From Phlebopus portentosus (taxonomy: Eukaryota; Basidiomycota; Agaricomycetes; Boletales; Boletinellaceae), in NCBI GenBank assembly GCA_037892935.1, contig JAYXKI010000007.1, forward strand, positions 1,550,001-1,614,000: 64,000 nucleotides of DNA, given 5' to 3'. Every line of letters begins with the position of its first letter. Positions within the stretch are counted from its first letter, which is position 1. The position numbers were made by a program, and so were the translations under genes. The notes beneath the pieces were generated by a model. That model was not told where the DNA came from. It saw nothing but the letters and a program-made list of their open reading frames with translations, and made no database searches. This document shows positions 10,784 to 23,223 of the stretch, piece after piece.

Positions 10784-13700
10784 ATGCCCGGAATTGTCGT
10801 CACGCGAGAGGATACACCACCCTTCTTGTTACCTTCCGCTCAGCTCAAGACCCCACCTACCTTTGGGGATGCAAAGAGTGATCTCTCCTCTTCCCAGCGA
10901 TTCAGTGGCTCGAGTCTTTCAAGCGCTTCGAGTTCTCCATCTCCCAGCACACCTCAAGTCCGGCACCTAATGGACACATCCTCACACCGAGTACCATCTA
11001 AAGGGAGAGCTATTCCGAAGGATATCCCGATCGCCAGACCTACGGAAGAGAACCAATCTACTTTCGAGTCATCTTCTAGCTATGTCTTTCGGCGTGCGAG
11101 GGAGGGACGAAAAGTAATAATCGGTCCCATGCCAGTCAGGGCATTTCTCGATGAATTTCTACCGCCTGCACCGGATGTTATACCCATGCCTGATTCTGCA
11201 GCAGCGTTCGCGGAAGTGCCTTTGAACCCTATCGTCGAAAAAGATATCTACGAACCTTTGGTAAGTAATCGATGTACCCGGCTATATGGATATTTTTTTA
11301 TGATTCTGCAGGCTTCGGCCATCAACGAGGGCAAGTGGTGCCCTAGTGTCGATTTCCGCATCGCTTCTGAATATGACTACCCAAGTCTCGAGCCGAGTAT
11401 CTGCGGATATTCGCATCAAGATGTTCCCTTCCTGCCACAAGTCCTAAACAACGGAAATGAGGGATGCGAACCGAGTTTGGGACTGGCGGAGATTTTCGCG
11501 GTTGTCACAAAGGATAATGACCCATTCTGTGACCATCACTGTCACGATCGACATAGCAAAACGATACACAAGAGCTTCTTTGCGTTCGAAAATCACAGAT
11601 ATCAACGTGCAGAAGATTTTGAAATCGGAGGCACAGAGAGAGCTAATCTTGGACGGGTTGTTTCCTGTGCCTCCGAAGTTTGTGCACGCCAGCATCGCAT
11701 TTTTTGCTTCTCCATATTGTTTATCGGCACCCGGGCCCGATTTTTGCGCTGGGACCGTGCAGGGGGCATAGTCACCTCTTCGTTTGATTACACGAAGCAC
11801 CCAGAGCTGCTGTGCGAATTTCTCTGGCGATTCCATCATGCAAATCCGGTCGAACGTGGCTTTGATCCTACAGTGACCATCGCTTCGAGAGCCGAAGGGG
11901 AGTTATTTAGGAATCTTATCAGGAGGCACGCCGCACTGCAACTGGACATCAGCGAGGATAAGACCCAGGAACTGGACGAAGCCCTCCGACACCATTACGA
12001 AGAACGGAAGATTGCAAAAATTGAGGTATACGAACGAGGCAGACGAATGCCGCGAATATTTCTTGTATCTGTTCCTTTGACATCACCAAGATCTGTAGCC
12101 GGACGATCGACTCGTGCTTACTGGGCTGTGGAACTCACGGGTCCCAATGACGGCGAGGTGTACTTTTTGAAAGATTCCTGGAGAAAGGACATGGGTACCA
12201 TGAGAGACGAGGGTAATATATATTGTGAGCTGGAGGAGGGAAAGGTCGCAAATGTTTGCGACCTTGAGACCTTCGGAGATGTCCCTAATTTTGAGATGGT
12301 AGGTGAAAATGAAGAGGTATGTTTGTTGGACTTCGCTCGACGAGGATTCGTTAACGACGACATCGTCTTTCGGCAGAACTTCATTTGCGAGACACACCTT
12401 CAACGCAATTCGAATAATGCTGAGATTCCTATGGAGCCTGGCACAGGTAGAGTCCCAAACCAGTGGACGAGAACAAACGAATATATCGAGGCATCGTGGG
12501 TTTGCGAATGTTTAGGGGAGAGTCTGCACGCACATATCTCCAGGCATACGCATTGTCGAGTGGTGTTAAAGCAAGCGGGGTACTCTCTGAGGACATTTAG
12601 GGGGTCCCGCGAATTATTCGATAGTGCTAGAGACGCTCTTGAAGGTTTTATCACTCCATTTGATTGTGTCGGTACCTACTAATCATCGTTTATAGCTCTT
12701 GACTCTGCATATAAACGATGCAGGAGGATCCACCGTGATGTTAGTCTGGATAATATCATTCTTTTTAGATCCGTAGCTTCGGAACCTAGAAGAGGATTAC
12801 TAGTTGACTGGGAATTCTCCACGTTAGTTGATGAGACCGGGAAGGCTGTGGATGACCTGCGATGTGTAAGTTACTTGATTTCTCAGTGAAAAAAGAAACT
12901 TACTCCATTTTCCAGGGGACTTGGGCCTTCATGTCAGCGCGAGCCCTGCGTTCTAGGCGGGACTTTCGGCACACCATAGAGGATGATATGGAGTCGCTGT
13001 TTTACGTCGTTATGTACGGGTGCCTTCGCTGGTTACCTCACAACGACGTTCCTCGTCTGTACAAATGGATTCGTGGATTCTTTGACGAAGCTGTCGACTA
13101 TGGGGACGGCCGTAATATTGGCGGATTGGATAAAGATATCAATCAGGCATGCCATGGCTCTGATTTCCGTGAAGTGTTTCAATTTCCGAACGAATTTGTC
13201 CAAGCGTGGTTCGATATTGGATACGAATATCTAGCGACTATTCATGATCTCCAAAGGGATTGTGGCTTGGAATTGCTTTGGACAATGAAAAAAGTACGAC
13301 AACTATTCGGAGTTATATGTAACGGTCTTGCAGGACGGGACGGCGTGAATAACGACAGAACGGATCATGATATGCAGGATTATTTCGCTGCAACGGAGGA
13401 TCATCACGGCATGCACACATCTTTGCTTGCTGGTGCAATTCGATTTCATGCGGTCCGCGCACAAGAACCAGTCGCTAGTGAGCGAGTACTGGATGAGGCT
13501 ATCTCCGGATTCGACAGTCCTATCAATACAAGACCAGACGATCTTAACCCACGAAGCAGGAAACGCAGACGGCGCAGTGATCAGGCGGGAAATGACGTTG
13601 TGCGTTATGTTGGCACAAGTGGCCCGAGTCCGAGACCAAGTCATGCGACCAAGAAGCGCAAAGTAAATAGCGTAAGGTCTACTCAATCCGATTCTGCATT

Positions 13701-13848
13701 AGACAGCAATGTCGCAGATACGTACAATCTTAGATCCAGACGAGGCAGAGGATGTTGCTCTGCGGCTGATCACGGATCCGGAAAGAGTGCGCGACTTGCC
13801 TCCAAACGTAGCGAGTCTAGTTCCATGACCACGAGACGACGCCAATAA
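10784..13848 (+). CDS. FunK1 fungal-type protein kinase, copy C (intact)
   Basis: Five exons (10784-11260, 11312-12316, 12377-12644, 12696-12865, 12916-13848) give a continuous frame of about 950 residues. Family landmarks in order are VIIGPMPVRAFLDEFLPP, SAINEGKWCPSVDF, WDRAGGIVTSSFDYTKHPELL, VVLKQAGYSLRTFRGS, the catalytic loop HRDVSLDN at about residues 596-603 with Asp598 and Asn603, GLLVDWEFS in the place of DFG, and DDMESLFYVVMYGC. The C-terminus is a long basic, Arg/Lys/Ser-rich tail ending in a likely nuclear-targeting region. FunK1 kinases are expanded in mushroom-forming fungi, but their substrates are not known. Introns 1 (51 nt) and 2 (60 nt) are multiples of three without stops, so retained-intron forms would stay in frame. 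The start follows the CACGTG box and matches copy D. Confidence 0.85.
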
Positions 13849-14798
13849 CACGACATTCAAAGAGCAGTTGCTTGTTCGTCACCTTCTCGGAAAGTAACTT
13901 AAAGGTCTAAATCATTTGCTTTTAACATAAAATGTCTTTGCCTACACATTGCAATTACTAGACTAATAACTTCCTGGCTTATGGATGCTTTCCCTGTCGG
14001 GAAAGCCAACTGATTGCTTTTGTACACGATAATTATCATGCAGATTCTCCTTCAGAAGAAACTATTTGGCGCTGGTTTTGAAGTTCGAAATCGACTCCCG
14101 TGTCAAAAATCGTTCAGCCGAGAGTATTAAGATGGCAGGAAGAGATCTACTATGACATCTGTGATGCTTGATCCATGTTTAGAGTAGGACTCAACGCTGA
14201 ACGAGTGGGAGCGACATGTGATGCAATGACTGCTACTAGTAGTACTGTTCCTATTTTCCTGCAAGCGTCATGATGCGAAACGCAACGCACCTTGCGCAAA
14301 CGAATATCTCACGGCTCATATCTGCGGTATGAATCATGGACACATTTATATAGCTTTTTGTGAACCTGAAGACTTCACAAGGACGTTATCGACGTACTGA
14401 CGATGCTCAAATATACACACCGGATCATGCGACACTCGGAGGAAAAGCAGACAATTGCAGGAGAAGACTGGTAAGAATACGAAATAAAGACTGTTCAAGG
14501 ACGCAATAGTTTAAATTTAGGCTACAGGATGAAGTGTATCTGACAAGATCACCGATATTCAGTTGCATCATGGCCGTCATAGCATATGTATTTAATCATT
14601 ATACATGGAGTTCGTATGTATATGCAAACAAGTAGGATATTTATGGTCAGTGTTACGTAGTAATCGAAGCATCTCCGAGTCTGTAGCAACAGTTGCCTTC
14701 GAATTTTTAAAAGATCTTGAAGTATGCGCCAACGTCGGCGATCAGCAGACTCGACCGAGGCGACCCAGATTGAAACGAAGCCACCGAGAGGTGTAGAT
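13849..14798. other. Intergenic region between FunK1 copies C and D
   Basis: The first part, to about 14273, is the duplicated 3' flank of copy C. A junction of about 150 bp follows, then the upstream part of unit 2. No additional gene was seen. Confidence 0.5.
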
Positions 14799-14804
14799 CA
14801 CGTG
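14799..14804 (+). promoter_or_regulatory. CACGTG box upstream of FunK1 copy D
   Basis: GATCACGTGACC lies 42 bp before the ATG at 14846. A deletion relative to unit 1 has brought it closer to the start than in copy C. Confidence 0.45.
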
Positions 14805-14845
14805 ACCGTTCATATACAGACGCGTCCAATATCGCATCGTCAGAA

Positions 14846-17800
14846 ATGCCTGGGATTGTTGTTTCGTGCAAGGATATATCATCCTTCTTGCTACGTTCAG
14901 CCCAGCTCAAGACTCCGCCTACCTTCGGGGATGCAAAGACCGAGCTCTCCTCTTCACAACGATTCAGTGGCTCGAGCCCTTTGACTTCTCCGTCTCCCAG
15001 CAAACCTCAGGATAGGGACCGAATGGACACACCCTCACATCAATTGTTATCTCTTGGGAGAGCCATCCCGAAGGATATCCCGATCGCCAGACCTACGGAA
15101 AAGAACCAATCTACTTTCGAGTCATCTTCTAGCTATGTCTTTCGGCGTGCGAGGGAGGGACGAAAAGTGATAGTCGGTCCCATGCCAGTCAGAGAATTTC
15201 TTGAAGAGTTTTTACCGCCTGCATCGGATGTCGTACCCATGCCTAATTCTGCAGCAGCTTTCGCGGAAGTATCTTTGAACCCTGTCGTTGAAGAAGATAT
15301 CTATAAACCTTTGGTAAGTACTTGATGTGCTCGGCCATATGGATTTTTTATTTTTTATTATTCTGTAGGCTTCAGCCATCAACGAGGGCAAGTGGTGCCC
15401 TAGTGTCGATTTCCGCATCACTTCTGAACATGACTATCGAAGTCTCGAGCCGAGTATCTGCGGATATTCGCATCAGGTTATTCCCTTCCTGCCACAAGTC
15501 CCAACCAATGGAAATGAGAGATGCGAACCGACTTTGGGACTGGCGGAGATTTTCGCGGTTGTCACAAAGGATAATGACCCATTCTGCGACCATCACTGTC
15601 ACGATCGACATAGCAAAACGATACACAAGAGTTTCTTTGCGTTTGAAAATCACAGATATCAACGTGCAGAAGATTTTGAAGTTGGAGGCACAGAGAGAGC
15701 TAATCTTGGACGGGTTGTTTCCTGTGCCTCCGAAGTTTGTGCACGCCAGCATCGCATTTTTTGCTTCTCCATATTGTTTATCGGCACCCGGGCCCGATTT
15801 TTGCGCTGGGACCGTGCAGGGGGCATAGTCACCTCTTCGTTTGATTACACGAAGCACCCAGAGCTGCTGTGCGAATTTCTCTGGCGATTCCATCATGCAA
15901 ATCCGGTCGAACGTGGCTTTGATCCTACAGTGACCATCGCTTCGAGAGCCGAAGGGGAGTTATTTAGGGATCTTATCAGGAAGCACGCCGCACTGCAACT
16001 GGAAATCAGCGAGAATAAGACCCAGGAACTGGACGAAGCCCTCCGACACCATTACGAAGAACGGAAGATTGCAAAAATTGAGGTATACGAACGAGGCAGA
16101 CGGATGCCACGAGTGTTCCTTGTATCTGTTCCTTTGACATCACCAAGATCTGTAGCCGGACGATCGACTCGTGCTTATTGGGCTGTGGAGCTCACGGGAC
16201 CCAATGACGGTGAAGTACACTTTTTGAAAGATTCCTGGAGAATCGACATGGGTACCATGAGAGACGAGGGTAATATATATTGTGAGCTGGAGGAGGGAAA
16301 GGTCGCAAATGTTTGTCATCTTGAGACCTTCGGAGATGTCCCTGACTTTGAGATGATAGGTGAAAACAAGGAGGTATGTTTGTTGGACTTCGCTCGACAA
16401 AGATTTGCTAACAACGACATCGTGTTTCGGCAGAACTTCATTTGCGAGACGACCCTTCAACGCAATCCGAATAATGCTGAGATTCCTATGGAGCCTGACA
16501 CAGGTAGAGTCCCAGGACAGTGCACGAGAACAAATGAATATATCGAGGCGCCGTGGGTCTGCGAGTGCTTAAGGGAGAGTCTGTGCGCACATATCTCCAG
16601 GCATACGCATTGTCGAGTGGTGTTAAAGCAAGCGGGGTACTCTCTAAGGACATTTAGGGGGTCCCGTGAGTTGTTCTATGGTGCTAGAGATGCTCTTGAA
16701 GGTTTTATCCCTCCATTTGATTATGTCGGTCCTTGCTAATCATCGTCTGTAGCGCTTGACTCTGCATATAAACGATGCAGGAGGATCCACCGCGATGTTA
16801 GTCTGGATAACATCATTCTTTTCCGATCCGTATCTTCAGAACCTAGAAGAGGATTACTAGTTGACTGGGAATTCTCCACGTTGGTTGACGAGACTGGGAA
16901 AGCTGTGGATGACCTGCGATGTGTAAATATCTTGATTTCTCAGCGAAAGAAGAAGCTCACTCCTTTTTCCAGGGGACTTGGGCCTTCATGTCAGCGCGAG
17001 CCCTGCGTTCTAGGCGGGACTTTCGGCACACCATAGAGGATGATATGGAGTCGCTGTTTTACGTCGTTATGTACGGGTGCCTTCGCTGGTTGCCTCACAA
17101 CGACGTTCCCCGTCTGGGCAAATGGATTCGTAGATTTTTCGACGAATCTGTTGAGTATGGAGATGGCCGTGATATTGGTGGACTGGATAAAATTATCAAT
17201 CAGGCTGGCCGTGGCTCTGATTTCCGTGAAGCGTTTCAATTTCCGAGCGAGCTTGTCCAAGCGTGGTTCGACATTGGATACGAATATCTAGCGACCAGTC
17301 ATATTCTTCATAGGGACAGCGGCTCGGAACTGCTTTGGACAACAAGAAACTTACGAAAACTGTTCGGAATTATTTGTAACGGTCTTGCTGCTCAAGAGGA
17401 GGCGGAAAACGATCGAATGAATCACGACATGCAGGGTTATCTCGCTGCAGCGGAGGATCATCACGGCATGCACACATCTTTGCTTGCTGGTGCAATTCAA
17501 TTCCATGCGGCCCGCGCACAAGAACCAGTCGCTAGTAAGCAAATATTGGATGAGGCCATCTCCGGATTCGACAGTCCTATCGATACGAGACAAGAGGATC
17601 TTAGGCAACGAAGCAGGAAACGCAGACGGCGCGACAGTCCAGCCGACAATGCAATTGTGCGTTACGTTGGCACAAGTGGCCAGAGTCCGAAATCAAATCG
17701 TGCGAGCAAGAAACGCAAATTAAACAGCGTGAGGTCCACTCAGCCCGATTCTGCATTAGACAGCAGTATCGCAGCTACGTACAATCTAAGATTCAGACGA

Positions 17801-17905
17801 GGCAGAGGATGTTGCTCTGCGGCTGATCACGGAACCAGAAGGAGTGCGCGACTTGCCTCCAAACGTAGCGAGCCCAGTTCCATGGCCACGAGACGACGCC
17901 AATAA
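14846..17905 (+). CDS. FunK1 fungal-type protein kinase, copy D (intact)
   Basis: Five exons (14846-15313, 15369-16373, 16434-16701, 16753-16922, 16973-17905) keep one frame for about 947 residues. Exon 2, 3, 4 and 5 lengths equal those of copy C exactly. The catalytic loop HRDVSLDN starts near residue 593, and GLLVDWEFS and DDMESLFYVVMYGC follow. The second intron has a clear TTTGCTAAC branch site and is 60 nt with no stop. About 269 nt of exon 2 (15698-15966) are identical to copy C (11641-11909), while the C-terminal basic tail has several replacements. It is probably active, because no key residue is missing compared with copy C. The substrate is unknown. It lies in the same orientation as B and C, and nothing suggests co-transcription. 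Confidence 0.85.
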
Positions 17906-18335
17906 CATGACGTGTAAAGAGCAATTGCTTGTTCGTCACTTTCTCGGAACGTACTCAAAGAACCAAATTACTTGCTTTTAACATAAAATTTCTCCGCTTA
18001 CACGTTGCAATTGCTAGACTAATAATTTCCTGGCTTATGGACGCTTGCCCCGTCGGAAGAGTCGGCTAATTGATTTTGCACACGACAATCTTCTTGCAGA
18101 TCCTCCTTCAGAAGAAACTATCTGGCGCTGGTATTGAAGTTCGTAATCGACATCCGTGTCAAAAATCGTTCAGCTGAGAGGAATAGTATGGCTGGAAGAG
18201 ATCTACTTAGATGTATTAATGACATCCATGATGCTTTGATCCATATTAAGAGTAGGGACTCAACGCTGAACGAATGGGAGCGACATGTGGTCCAATGATT
18301 GCTAGTAGTACTGTTCCTATTTTCCTGCAAGTGTC

Positions 18336-20234
18336 CTCGGAGTTGGGTGTCTTATGTCTAGGGTAGGCTCTCATTCGTCTCGTATTGACGTTTAAAACAA
18401 AATAACGAAGTCACGTACGCTGCGATACCAATGCACAATCTGGTTTCATTGCAAAAGGTAACAAATATTGATAGGCGACATCGGAGAAACACAAAGCAAA
18501 ACGTTCTTGGTCTTCGATTGAGAAAGGGACACTTTCTCTTACTAAAAAGTGAGGCGAACGATTTTGTACGTCATGCACGCATTTTCGTACAGGGACTTTT
18601 CGAGAGAGAGATTCCCAAGAGTTACGTACATGTACAGTTGGACGGTCCTGTACTAATTTTCTTTTCACAAAGGTGACCTGTGAACTGAATGGTGAATGGG
18701 AAAATGCCGTGACCGCTTTCACGGAAAGGCTTTACTTCCAGGTTGAACTGGAAGCCTGAGATCCTCGCGAGCAAAAGGGTGGTCCTGAGGTAAAGATGAC
18801 ATTGAGGAGACAGGAAGAAACATCACGCAAATGCCGATGATTCTGTCGGAGAATTTTGCTATTCCACGTCTTATGTAAGAATGTTTACCGACTTGTTTCT
18901 AGCATTCAAAGTTCCGAAAGGGGCCAAAGAGAAACTCGTGACAACTTTTCGAGAGACTCACCTTCGAAACGTTACGGTTCTGCAGCTCCATAACACCGAG
19001 AGTAAGTTGTACAGTTTACGCAAGCAAATCGATTTGTACGGTCTCTGAAGTATGGCGCTGCACGAAGAAAGGACAAAAATAGCCCGCAACGTAGCTGGTT
19101 GACTCTGAAGATTCTTACCATCTAATGTTGAGCATTGAGGAATGATCTTACAGAAGTGGTCGAGAACTTCTCCGCGAAAATCTAGCAAATATAACCGGCC
19201 CCGTACGTTTCTCCGGTTTCTTTGGCATTCTGATTTCCTGAGAATGATGCGCCAAGTACTGGTTATAGAATGGATGAGCCTAGGTTGGGACATTGTCGGA
19301 ATCTATCAATGAGCTTTTAGCATGAAGATCGGTTGTCAGGAGAAAAGTCGAATCCCCTTGTTGCCTTCACGATGATCCACAGCCTTGATGACTTGCTTCC
19401 TCTGTAAGTTGCTGCTGCGGGTTTGCCAAGTGCGGGAACAGCGGCCGTCGGATGAGACTTGTGGTGGGACCCTTTCCAAAGCTTAGTTCGCCTGAAGCGA
19501 GTGAACAACTCAATGGAAGACGTACTCGTAAACATGATTACTCGTCAGAGTTTCGAAAACATCAGATCAACCATCGAACCCTCTTTATGAAGAACTCTTG
19601 GCATAGAGATGTATTCGAATGACGTCTTCGAGGGAGGAGAATCGGAAATGCGCAGGTGCAGAGAAATTAGGCCAGGCTCCGTAGACATAGAAACCAGACA
19701 AATGGTGCAAGGTACCGAAAGCTGCGGCACAAAGCAGGCGTGGAGACGACAGCACTGCACAGGGGCCAGACACAGCCTTTCAGACAATCGAACACATAAA
19801 TCATGGACGAAAGTAGCTGAAAGAGACTAGTAGATAGAGATCAGAAGAAAATGCTGATTTTCGAATGGCGGAATCAAAGAAAGTCTTTATTCGGTAACTG
19901 GATATGGCCAACACGTCGGCCGGTGCCGGGATGCCGTACAGATGCTTGAAACTGCGGGACCACAAAAAGACCCGGGATCCGTTGCTTCGGGCAAGGCCCG
20001 GCTAGAAAAGGAATAAAAATGTTATGTAAAACAAATAAATATAAATTGGCTTCCTTTTTCCTTTGAATAGCCGACCATTCCACATCCTCTTTAGCATCTA
20101 TCCGGGCTGTTCTTGTCTTTCGCCCTAACCATCACCTCCGTCCCTGCCAACTTCTGCTATCGTCTGCAACGACGGCGGAGAAAACGACGACAACCGCAGC
20201 TGCAGCGACAAGCAACTCAAAGCATCGACGAACA
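18336..20234. other. Long intergenic region before the MAP kinase
   Basis: About 1.9 kb without a recognisable gene. Short open frames at 18431-18676 (plus) and 19317-19535 and 19545-19787 (minus) have no motif I know and no convincing splice partners. The last 150 bp before 20235 are rich in short purine and CGACGAC runs and probably form the MAP kinase leader. Confidence 0.4.
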
Positions 20235-22008
<1,774 letters not shown>

Positions 22009-22453
22009 ACCGCTAACGACTGTTATGTTTTCTTCCGGCTGCGAGCTCTGCCCTTCCCATAGACATCCCAGGGAGAATGTTGGCCGGTGCGAGAAACGAT
22101 TATCGTTAAGTATACCTTCTGTTAATCCTAGTTATACCACCCTTGGTCCAAATCTTCCGAATCAACCTCTCCCAATCCCATTCACCAAACCATCAAATAT
22201 GTATTTCTTTATTCTCATGGGGTCTCTGATCTTCTTTGCGAGTCGATATATTCGTTCAAGTTTGTCCATGACTTATAATGTCTATGCTTTGTTGGTTTTT
22301 ATTTTCTTTGAAGGTTATCTGAAAAATGTACAATATATTCTCATTAGGTTCCATAAATAACAAGTGTTGCTTACGTAACGCGCTTTACTGGAGATCGACG
22401 CAGATCGACATCGTCTCTTGTGCAGTGACCACCGACCGCGTTCAATCAAAATA
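22009..22453. other. MAP kinase 3' region and dynactin promoter
   Basis: A T-rich and then AT-rich stretch with no supported gene; probably the 3' untranslated region of the MAP kinase and the promoter of the next gene. Confidence 0.4.
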
Positions 22454-23038
22454 ATGCCGCCAATGTAAGTGTATAATATCTTTGCATTTCGCTATAATCG
22501 TATTCATCATATCAGAAAGGACAAATATACTATTCACTCGAAGGCAGTTGTTTGCCAGGACGTCGAGCTGAAAGGCGACATCACAATCGGGGCAGGAACG
22601 GTGGTTCACCCAAAGGCCTCTATATTTGCCATCGCGGGCCCTATCATCATCGGCTCAAACAATATTATCGAAGAGAACGCTGTCATCGTCAACCGTCGGC
22701 GAGAACCGATGCGAATTGGTGACGAGAACTTGATTGAGATTGGAGCGCGCGTTGAATGTCCTGTTATCGGCGACCACAATACGATAAGTACCAAGGCGCG
22801 TGTGCATCATACTGTGCGACTTGGGAGTTACTGCGTGATTGGCGTGAGATGCCTTGTTGCACTTCCGGAGGACGAGATGATTGAGGATTATACGGTATTT
22901 TATGGGCCAGAGGCAGAGAGACGGACGTGGAGTGGGCGAGGAAAGGTGCAGGAGGCGGATTTGAGGAAGAAACACATTGAATATCTCAAAGAGACGCTAC
23001 CCAAGTTCAATAGACAGAGGAAAGGCGATGTCTCATGA
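22454..23038 (+). CDS. Dynactin subunit 6 (p27), left-handed beta-helix protein
   Basis: A first exon of only 11 nt (22454-22464) is joined to 22516-23038, giving 177 residues that begin MPPIKDKYTIHSKAVVCQD. The body shows hexapeptide-repeat periodicity (ITIGAGTVVHPKA, PIIIGSNNIIEENAVI, NLIEIGARVECPVIG), which folds as a left-handed beta helix. RLGSYCVIGVRC and EDYTVFYGPEAERRTW are typical of the DCTN6/p27 end. In the dynactin complex this subunit sits with p25 at the pointed end of the Arp1 filament and helps dynein-driven transport. The tiny first exon is supported by the frame and by the GTAAGT donor. A bacterial gamma-carbonic anhydrase-like protein is the main alternative, but the metal-binding histidine pattern was not seen. 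Confidence 0.88.
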
Positions 23039-23099
23039 AATCTCCAGTTGACCTTGTACGCGTTTATATGTAAATAACAATCAGGATTCGGATCGGAAA

Positions 23100-23105
23100 C
23101 ACGTG
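23100..23105 (+). promoter_or_regulatory. CACGTG box upstream of the REX1-like gene
   Basis: AACACGTGATC lies about 120 bp before the ATG at 23224, a spacing similar to the other promoters in this window that carry the box. Confidence 0.4.
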
Positions 23106-23223
23106 ATCATTGTCTGTCCTGTTTTTCGAAATTCGTCAAAAACCTTCTACTAGTGACCACGACTATGTCCTGAGGACCATCGCATTCGTCCAATCCCATC
23201 TATCACTCTGAGCGTCAGCGATA

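Larger units (their letters stand above)
10190..14273 (+). repeat. Tandem duplication unit 1 (contains FunK1 copy C)
   Basis: DNA from about 10.19 to 14.27 kb is repeated at about 14.43-18.34 kb. Matching stretches include the upstream block at 10344-10500 and 14563-14690, the whole gene, and the 3' flank starting after the stop codons at 13848 and 17905. The match ends at a shared CTGTTCCTATTTTCCTGCAAG near 14245-14273 and 18305-18335. Boundaries are approximate. Promoter parts are clearly diverged, while parts of exon 2 are identical. Confidence 0.75.
14430..18335 (+). repeat. Tandem duplication unit 2 (contains FunK1 copy D)
   Basis: This is the second unit of the direct tandem duplication described for 10190-14273. 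It is slightly shorter, mainly because of deletions upstream of the gene. Strongest identity lies inside exon 2; the exon 5 tail and flanks differ by many substitutions. Confidence 0.75.

Noticed and set aside
11444..11839. Minus-strand open frame over FunK1 copy C (and its twin at 15372-15896)
   Set aside because: It is repeated only because the gene is duplicated, and no protein features are visible.
19317..19787. Possible minus-strand gene before the MAP kinase
   Set aside because: Two short frames without a recognised motif, without good splice sites joining them and without a convincing start.
19890..20010. GC-rich stretch that might be a tRNA
   Set aside because: No B-box (GGTTCRANNC) and no cloverleaf could be built.
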